Assembly: GCA_030600725.1 (NCBI GenBank)
Contig: JAUVLN010000037.1
Coordinates: 1-11,435 of the forward strand
Source: Thermoplasmatota archaeon
Lineage (GTDB): Archaea; Thermoplasmatota; Penumbrarchaeia; Penumbrarchaeales; Penumbrarchaeaceae
Direction of reading: 5' to 3'
Length of the DNA: 11,435 bases
Numbering within the stretch: position 1 is the stretch's first letter; each line of letters begins with the position of its first letter. The notes beneath the pieces are model-generated. The model was given only the letters and a program-made list of their open reading frames with translations, made no database searches and had not been told where the DNA came from. Shown here piece after piece: positions 1-5,744 of the stretch. A program made the translations under genes and the position numbers.

Positions 1-1172
1 CCCGTGCGGAACTTGATAATTACCGGGAACAGCTGAACGAATACAGAACACAGCTTGAGGATCAGAGGTCAAAGATCGAGGCGGAAAGATCAGAACTTGA
101 GGTCCTGTCAAAAGAGAACGATGAGAAGTTATCAAAGATCAAGGAACTTACATCCGATATGGAGAACAGGGGATCGGAAATTAAAGAAAGAACCGACAAA
201 ATGGATGAGAATGAGGCAGATATCGAGAGAAGAAATCAGGAGCTGGATGAGGCGCAGAACCACCTACAGGCGAGCGTATCATCATTCAAGGAAGAGGTGC
301 AGGTGACCAAGGAGGAGTTGGAAAGGCAAGAGAAGGAGCTCTCGGAACGAGATAAGGCACTGGTAAAAAGATCATCAGAATTTGAAAAGGAACACCTGGA
401 GAGGAAGGAAGTTATCGATAATAGGACAATTGAGTTGGAATCACTGAAATCAGATCTGGAAGAGAGGGAAAAGAGCATAAAGACCCTTGGATCAGAGGCC
501 AAAAAAACAGTATCATCAAAGAAAAGGGAGCTCTCAAAGCTCAGGAAGGATATTGAAAATAGGGATGCAGAAATGCTGAAGAGGGAGAAGGATCTGATCA
601 AGAAAGAAAAAGACCTTGGCGATCTCAAGATCCAGCTCAGGGAGAAACTGGGTGGGATAAAAGAGGAGATCGATAGGACATCCCGGATGAAGGCGATGAC
701 TCAGAGGATATCCCGGCTGGAGACCTCACTGAATGAGAGGGAGATACGGGTAGACGATCTGGAGAGATCGATACAGGAAGGTGCAGAGGTCCCGGATATA
801 CTTCGTCAGACAATAGAGATGAAGAGGGTCCATATACTGGAGGGAAGGGCGCAGCTGGAAGGGTACCGAATGCAGCTGGACGAGCACGGAAAGTCCCTTG
901 ATAAGAGATCCAGGGAGATGGCAAAGAGGTTCGATGAGGCGCTTGAAAAGGAGAAACTGGTAGAGCAGTTGGAGGAGATGAGGGGGCAGTTGAAGACGAG
1001 GAACGATCACATAGAGACCTTTGAAAAGAGGCTGGAAGCACTTGGATCACGAGAAAGTGATGCTGCGGAACAGGTTCCCCGGAATATGGAGGAGAGGGCA
1101 CAGCAGATGGAGGATTACGGGGACAGCTGGAAAAGTACAGGCAGCAGCTGGAGAATACCTCAAAGCAGATGA
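1..1172 (+). CDS. Long coiled-coil protein, upstream part (5' end outside window, frame broken near the 3' end)
   Basis: The frame is open from the left edge (first full codon at 3) with no start needed, so the true N-terminus lies outside the window. The product is almost entirely Glu/Lys/Arg/Leu heptads with hardly any Pro, Gly or aromatics, a typical long coiled coil. The motif L-x-x-Y-(R/K)-x-x-L recurs (ELDNYREQL near 9-35, LEGYRMQLDEHGKSLDKR near 855-908), suggesting internal duplication. The last residues of this frame (GDSWKSTGSSWRIPQSR) break the coiled-coil character, while the -1 frame at the same place reads GQLEKYRQQLENTSKQ and continues it. I therefore read this ORF and the next as one interrupted gene. 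The function is unknown. No Walker motif is visible in the window, although an ATPase head upstream cannot be excluded. The role may be structural or scaffolding. Confidence 0.75.
   Translation, partial: RAELDNYREQLNEYRTQLEDQRSKIEAERSELEVLSKENDEKLSKIKELTSDMENRGSEIKERTDKMDENEADIERRNQELDEAQNHLQASVSSFKEEVQVTKEELERQEKELSERDKALVKRSSEFEKEHLERKEVIDNRTIELESLKSDLEEREKSIKTLGSEAKKTVSSKKRELSKLRKDIENRDAEMLKREKDLIKKEKDLGDLKIQLREKLGGIKEEIDRTSRMKAMTQRISRLETSLNEREIRVDDLERSIQEGAEVPDILRQTIEMKRVHILEGRAQLEGYRMQLDEHGKSLDKRSREMAKRFDEALEKEKLVEQLEEMRGQLKTRNDHIETFEKRLEALGSRESDAAEQVPRNMEERAQQMEDYGDSWKSTGSSWRIPQSR
1108..1126 (+). other. Probable frameshift site in the coiled-coil gene
   Basis: Coiled-coil coding passes from the frame beginning at position 3 (ending MEERAQQMED) to the frame of 1169 (starting GQLEKYRQQL) within this stretch. 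The change equals one missing base or a -1 slip. A run of four G at 1119-1122 is the natural place for a lost base: one extra G would give EDYGGQLEKY and restore a single ORF. I see no classic X-XXY-YYZ slippery heptamer here, so a sequencing or assembly error or a real disabling mutation is more likely than programmed frameshifting. Confidence 0.6.
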
Positions 1173-2044
1173 CGGAGAAGGGAGATTCCATAAAGAAGAG
1201 GGAGAAACTGGTTTCCGGGAAGGAAAAGGCCATATCAAAAAGGGAGGGGAAACTTGTAGACCTTGATGAATACAAAGCATCACTGGATAAGAGGGCGAGA
1301 GAGATAGAGGCCGGATCAAAAGAGCTGAAAGAGTTAAGGGCCGTACTTGATACCTCGGAAACGGCACTGGAAAATGAAAGGGGAAAAGTGGGATCACTTC
1401 GTGAGGATCTGAGGGGAAAAATAGAGTCATTCGGAAAGAAGGAAGAGCAGATCTACAAAGATAATAACAGTAAGGTAGATGAGCTGGATAACTACAAGAT
1501 AGAGCTGGATAAGAGGGCCGCCGATCTGGAGGAGAAGGGGGAGGAGATGGAGAAGCGTTCAAAGGATATAGTAGAAAACCAACAAGAATCAGAGGAGATA
1601 GGGTCCCTTAGATCCTCTCTGGCAGAAAAGGAGGAGAGGATAAAGAAGTTGACCTGTGCCGTTGAGGCACTTAAACAGAGGGCTGAAGGGAAGGAACAGG
1701 AGGCCCACTCACCATCCGAGAAGGATGATCGGACAACATCCCGGGCGGTTGAAAAACCAGTGGAAAATAATGCGAAGAGGGGACCCAGAAGGAAGAGGAC
1801 CATAAAGAGGACAGTGAAAGAGGAGAATGCCGAGATATACAGCTGTCCGCACTGTTCCAGGAAGATCACGAATGAGCAGCTGGATAGCGGAAAATGCCCT
1901 TTCTGCGAGGGAGTTTTCAGGGTGGAATCAGAGGAGATAACACTTCAAATATTCCAATGTCCCAAATGCGGCAGGAACCTCACCGAGGAGGTTGCCGCCA
2001 AGGGTAAATGTCCATACTGTTCGATAGAGTTCTCCATGATATGA
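1169..2044 (+). CDS. Coiled-coil protein with two C-terminal zinc ribbons (downstream part of the same gene)
   Basis: Read from the ATG at 1169 this gives 291 residues. Residues 1-175 are coiled coil and carry further copies of the repeat seen upstream (LDEYKASLDKRAREIE at 32-47, ELDNYKIELDKRAADLE at 105-121). A charged, low-complexity basic linker follows (about 176-220, including GPRRKRTIKR). The C-terminus holds two zinc ribbons: Cys226/229/243/246 (CPHC and CPFC) and Cys264/267/281/284 (CPKC and CPYC). The ATG overlaps the upstream stop as ATGA and has no clear Shine-Dalgarno just before it, while coiled-coil sequence extends upstream of it in this frame. The ATG is probably an internal Met of a longer protein rather than a true start, although translational coupling cannot be ruled out. 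Paired ribbons after a basic linker suggest nucleic-acid or protein binding; this is inference. The stop TGA directly abuts the convergent gene. Confidence 0.75.
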   Translation: MTEKGDSIKKREKLVSGKEKAISKREGKLVDLDEYKASLDKRAREIEAGSKELKELRAVLDTSETALENERGKVGSLREDLRGKIESFGKKEEQIYKDNNSKVDELDNYKIELDKRAADLEEKGEEMEKRSKDIVENQQESEEIGSLRSSLAEKEERIKKLTCAVEALKQRAEGKEQEAHSPSEKDDRTTSRAVEKPVENNAKRGPRRKRTIKRTVKEENAEIYSCPHCSRKITNEQLDSGKCPFCEGVFRVESEEITLQIFQCPKCGRNLTEEVAAKGKCPYCSIEFSMI

Positions 2045-4849
2045 TCATAGTCGGTAGATTATTTCCAGGTTGGAGAGCCTGACCATTCCGTTTTCCTGTG
2101 ATAGGGCGGTCAATGGTATTATTACGGTATCCCCATCGTCGGAGTGTTCGGCCATGTAATCCCTGATCTCATCAGTCAGGTCAATTTCAACCTGATAGTC
2201 CATGAACCCATCCTCCGAGAACTCAAATTTCCCGTCCCCGCCGAGATCGAGCCTGAACCCGGTGGGATAGTAATAACAGTCGAAAACGACCGCGTATCCG
2301 GTGTTCACCGAGGTCACGACGATATCCTCCCGACCATCTCCGTCGAAATCCGCAGTGTCGATCATGTAGGGCCCCGATCCGATGCTGTAATCGCGGACAT
2401 GTTTGAATCCTGTTCCCTGCATGTTCCTCAGGAACGTAAGATCGTTGCTGAGGGAATTGGTGACTATGATATCGTACCAACCGTCCTGGTCGTAATCTAT
2501 GTAATTCACAAAAAGCGGTTTGAACCCGACCGTGATATCCTCCAGCTTGGTGAGAACGCCTTCACCGTCGTTTATCAGTACCGTAACGGTATCATCCCTG
2601 GAGTTGGATGAGACAAGGTCGAGAATGCCGTCCCCGTTCACGTCGAATATGGCTGCGGATGTGGGCTCTTTACCCACCTTGTAGTTCACGATATCATTGA
2701 AGTTGAAATTCCCGTCATTCAGCAGTATGGATATGGTATCAGTTGGGTCCAGATCATCCCCCCTGTTGACCGTAATGAGGTCATAATGACCGTCCCCGTT
2801 CATATCCTCCATGAGCGCATCATAGGGCATGTGCTCGCCAAGGTCCACCGTGAAATAGTCGTTGAAGGTGGTGTTGTCAAGGATAGATGTCCCGTCGTTG
2901 AACATGATAGTCGTCGTGTTCTGGAAATAGTTGGATGTATACAGATCGATGTAGCCGTCGTGGTTGATATCCTTGGCCCTCAGGCTGAAGGGGTAACCGC
3001 CTATGTCGAACCAGTGTCTCTCGGTGGTGAAGCCCCCTTTCTTATCCGATTCCAGTATGACGATCCTGAAATTCGCCTCGTCCGCCGATGCACCGTCAAT
3101 ATGCCCGTCGTTGTTGAAATCGGCAAGGATGACCGCATACGGTTCCAGGCCGATCGGATATTCTTTATTCGGTGAGAACCCCCCTACGCCATCGTTTCTA
3201 AGCACGGATACGGTGGAACCGAAATAGTTGGCAGTTGCTATCTCGGGAGCACCATCGCCGTTGAGGTCATAGGCGAATACCCCCCTGGGACTGTTTCCCG
3301 TTCTGAATTGCCTGTAAGTGCCGAATACACCCCGGTTGAGGTTAATAAGCACGGAGACCGTACCGTTGCTACCCGCAACCTGCGTCTTTGACCTTCGGTC
3401 GGATGTTATCACATCAAGGTCACCGTCGCCATCGAAGTCGAAAAGCTCGAAAGAGGATGGGCTCATTCCTATGTAGTACATCGTGTAATCGCCGAAATAG
3501 CCGTCTGCCTTACCGGGGAAAACCATGATCGAATCCGCGGATTTGGACAACACCACCATATCCAAACGGCCGTCCCCGTCAAGGTCCGAAAGGATCTGGG
3601 AGATGGGGTCATATGCCTTCAACATCTCGCAATCCAATTCGCTCTGGTCACCTCGCAGGTAATCGCCGTTCCCGTCGCTGAGGATGTAGGATACCTCGTT
3701 GTATCCCCAGTTGGTCATGGAGATGTCGGGTCTTCCGTCCTGGTTGATATCGCCGATGTCAATGGCCAGTACGCCTTTCTGTGTCTTTAGATCCTTTACA
3801 TATCTGGTGAAATTTCCGTTGCCGTTGTTCCTCCATATCGATACGGTATGGTACCAGGAGAGGTATCTGTTCTTATCGGTATCGAATATTTTCTGGTCCA
3901 TGTCCCCGGAGTTGGCAACGATCAGATCGTCCATGGAATCCCCGTCCATATCATAAACCTCCACGGTCTGGGGGTTCTTCTCGGTGGGGAGTTCAAAGTA
4001 AGGCTTGAAATAACCCTCACCGTCGTTCTCGAAGAAGGAGATGGAGTCATCGGTAAGGGAGGAGACGCCGATGTCAAGATCGCCATCTCCCTCGATATCG
4101 ATATATACAATATCCGTGGGGATCCTACCAACGTTGATCGGTTCCATTCGGGATCTCAGCTTGCCGTGTCCGTCGTTATGGAATATCCTGAGATCATGTG
4201 AATCCTCGGAGATCACCGCAGCGTCGGGAAATCCATCTCCCGATAGGTCATCCACCTCGACCTTGATGGGGCAATCACCGACGTTGATGGTCTGGACCTT
4301 TCTGAGGGAGTATTTTCCGATGTTGTCCATGACCATCATGTTGTTATCAACGTAGTTGATAACAACGACATCCGGATCAAGATCTCCGTCCAGGTCGCCG
4401 TATCCAAGGTCCGTTGGCGCCCTACCCGCCTCGAAACTGTTTCTTCCGGGAGGAAGGATACCCTCGATTTTCAGTGAGGATTTTAGTATCTTGGCATTGG
4501 AGGGCACCTCGATAAAAACATCGTCTCCATTGTAGGTGGCCTTCAAAAGCACCTCATCGCTCCCACCCATGAACCGCGTTATTATCCCGGTCTCTCCGAC
4601 ATAATCCCCTTCATCGAGTATGACCATGACAGTGAGATAGCCAAGGATGATAAGCATCAAGGCGACCAGTACGACCATCGCGATCTTCAGGGGGTTCTTA
4701 TCGACAGCGTCCCCTTCCTCGGTCTCCTCTTTATGCTGGTACCTTCGTATTCGGCCGGTCGAGGGACGTTCGAATTCAGAATTCCGCGGCCCTCCTCCTA
4801 CACGAGTGAACTGCCGCTCCCTGCCCCTCGGAGGATATCTCTCATTCAT
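2045..4849 (-). CDS. Membrane-anchored FG-GAP/VCBS repeat beta-propeller protein
   Basis: The 934-residue protein starts with a hydrophilic Arg/Gly/Pro-rich tail (1-54), followed by one strong hydrophobic segment at about 55-78 (IAMVVLVALMLIILGYLTVM). No cleavage site is obvious, so it is probably a signal anchor with the bulk outside the cell. From about 148 to 860 I count 14 repeats, each with a calcium-loop motif of the D-x-D/N-x-D-G-x-x-D type (for example GDLDGDLDPD, FDFDGDGDLD, ADFDGDGRED), the FG-GAP/VCBS signature. Fourteen blades would fit two seven-bladed propellers. The flanks (DVFIEVPSNAKILKSSLKIEG at 110-130 and FRLDLGGDGKFEFSEDG plus the C-terminal 50 residues) resemble two halves of a beta-sandwich. 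A surface adhesion, ligand-binding or cell-envelope role is likely but the ligand is unknown. The start is supported by the tail-then-membrane order and an upstream AGGGG about 8 bases before the ATG. The stop abuts the convergent gene without a gap. Confidence 0.9.
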   Translation of the reverse strand: MNERYPPRGRERQFTRVGGGPRNSEFERPSTGRIRRYQHKEETEEGDAVDKNPLKIAMVVLVALMLIILGYLTVMVILDEGDYVGETGIITRFMGGSDEVLLKATYNGDDVFIEVPSNAKILKSSLKIEGILPPGRNSFEAGRAPTDLGYGDLDGDLDPDVVVINYVDNNMMVMDNIGKYSLRKVQTINVGDCPIKVEVDDLSGDGFPDAAVISEDSHDLRIFHNDGHGKLRSRMEPINVGRIPTDIVYIDIEGDGDLDIGVSSLTDDSISFFENDGEGYFKPYFELPTEKNPQTVEVYDMDGDSMDDLIVANSGDMDQKIFDTDKNRYLSWYHTVSIWRNNGNGNFTRYVKDLKTQKGVLAIDIGDINQDGRPDISMTNWGYNEVSYILSDGNGDYLRGDQSELDCEMLKAYDPISQILSDLDGDGRLDMVVLSKSADSIMVFPGKADGYFGDYTMYYIGMSPSSFELFDFDGDGDLDVITSDRRSKTQVAGSNGTVSVLINLNRGVFGTYRQFRTGNSPRGVFAYDLNGDGAPEIATANYFGSTVSVLRNDGVGGFSPNKEYPIGLEPYAVILADFNNDGHIDGASADEANFRIVILESDKKGGFTTERHWFDIGGYPFSLRAKDINHDGYIDLYTSNYFQNTTTIMFNDGTSILDNTTFNDYFTVDLGEHMPYDALMEDMNGDGHYDLITVNRGDDLDPTDTISILLNDGNFNFNDIVNYKVGKEPTSAAIFDVNGDGILDLVSSNSRDDTVTVLINDGEGVLTKLEDITVGFKPLFVNYIDYDQDGWYDIIVTNSLSNDLTFLRNMQGTGFKHVRDYSIGSGPYMIDTADFDGDGREDIVVTSVNTGYAVVFDCYYYPTGFRLDLGGDGKFEFSEDGFMDYQVEIDLTDEIRDYMAEHSDDGDTVIIPLTALSQENGMVRLSNLEIIYRL

Positions 4850-4907
4850 TTGATTACCCCTGATATATGGTTCCGGAGTGATGGTATAAGATCATCAGAA
4901 CAGTTAA

Positions 4908-5744
4908 TCAATCCTCACAGGTATTTATACTAACCTGTACACCTGTGGAAAGTGATCTGTTCACAATAGGGTCGCCGTAGGGCAGTAGAGGTGTCGCCAT
5001 CCGTGGATAGGAGACCCTTAGCAAAATTTCAAGATCTCTGCCGGTAACCGATGGAAGGGATGTCTCTATCGCAAGAAGGGGGTCGTTGTTCTCCTCGGAG
5101 AGATGCGATAGGATCACTATCGACGTCCTGATCCCGATAACACGATCGAGAAAATCCCTGCACTGCTCGTTAGAAAGGTGCCCGTTATCATCCTTGATCC
5201 TCTCCTTCAAGGGCCTGGGATATCTACCTTTTTCAAGCATGGTCGGATCGTAGTTCGATTCTATGACCAGAAAATCGAGGTTGGTAAAACGATCGATCAG
5301 CTCCTGATCAACGTGTCCCAGGTCTGTTGCGATGCCCAATCTCTCGGCGTCGGTCTCAACAACGAATCCGAATGGCTCGATCGCATCGTGTGGCAGTGTG
5401 ATCGGTGTTATCGACAGAGAGCCTATCTCGTACCTATCCCCGTCAACAATGTAAACGGTATCAAGTTCTCTATTCGCATCTATGTACCAGTGAACCGACT
5501 GGGATATGTAGATGGGACATGCGTACCTTCTTGCGAGAGGGAACACGGATCTGACGTGGTCAATATGTTCGTGGCTGATGAATATCCCGTCTATCGTGTC
5601 CGTCATCTTTTCGATATGTTCGATCATGTACCGGATGGGGAGTCCGGCATCTATCAGTATCGATGTCCTTCCATCCATGACCAGTGTGGAATTACCCTTG
5701 CTGGAGCTTCCGAGAACACAGAAGCGAAGAGATCCCTCCCCCAT
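4908..5744 (-). CDS. Metallo-beta-lactamase-fold hydrolase, YycJ/WalJ-like (probable DNA exonuclease family)
   Basis: The 278-residue protein opens with the family N-terminus (LGSSSKGNSTLV at 11-22, then ILIDAGLP) and carries the metal-binding signature SHEHIDH at 57-63 (H58, H60, D62, H63). Further probable ligands are H119, D141 (ATDLGH), and H214 (ILSHLSEENN); H189 in the GHLSNEQ motif is also typical of the YycJ branch. Length and motif order match YycJ/WalJ, a soluble family for which bacterial members are described as 5'-3' DNA exonucleases; activity here is inferred. All metal ligands appear present, so it should be active. A C-terminal extension of about 28 residues follows the usual core. 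Its ATG overlaps the stop of the XPD-like gene by one base (TGATG) and a strong GGAGGAGGA lies just upstream, so the two proteins are probably made together. Other MBL phosphodiesterases are a less likely reading. Confidence 0.85.
   Translation of the reverse strand: MGEGSLRFCVLGSSSKGNSTLVMDGRTSILIDAGLPIRYMIEHIEKMTDTIDGIFISHEHIDHVRSVFPLARRYACPIYISQSVHWYIDANRELDTVYIVDGDRYEIGSLSITPITLPHDAIEPFGFVVETDAERLGIATDLGHVDQELIDRFTNLDFLVIESNYDPTMLEKGRYPRPLKERIKDDNGHLSNEQCRDFLDRVIGIRTSIVILSHLSEENNDPLLAIETSLPSVTGRDLEILLRVSYPRMATPLLPYGDPIVNRSLSTGVQVSINTCED
4922..4929 (-). promoter_or_regulatory. TATA-box candidate for the propeller gene
   Basis: The minus strand reads TATAAATA here, close to the archaeal TATA consensus, inside the last codons of the upstream hydrolase gene. 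Initiation about 25 bases downstream would leave a leader of roughly 45-50 bases before the ATG at 4849. A weaker CTTATACC at 4883-4890 is an alternative that would give a shorter leader. Confidence 0.35.

Noticed and set aside
236..1869. Open minus-strand frames opposite the coiled-coil gene (236-628, 637-1275, 1047-1562, 1492-1869)
   Set aside because: They are low-complexity Ser/Phe/Pro-rich products, the expected antisense of Glu/Lys-rich coiled-coil coding, with no domain motifs.
3000..4600. Regularly spaced GTC/ATC/CCGTC words on the plus strand of the propeller gene, resembling a repeat array
   Set aside because: They are the antisense of the D-x-D-G-D codons in the FG-GAP loops, with variable spacing and no spacers, so they are not CRISPR or a DNA-level repeat.
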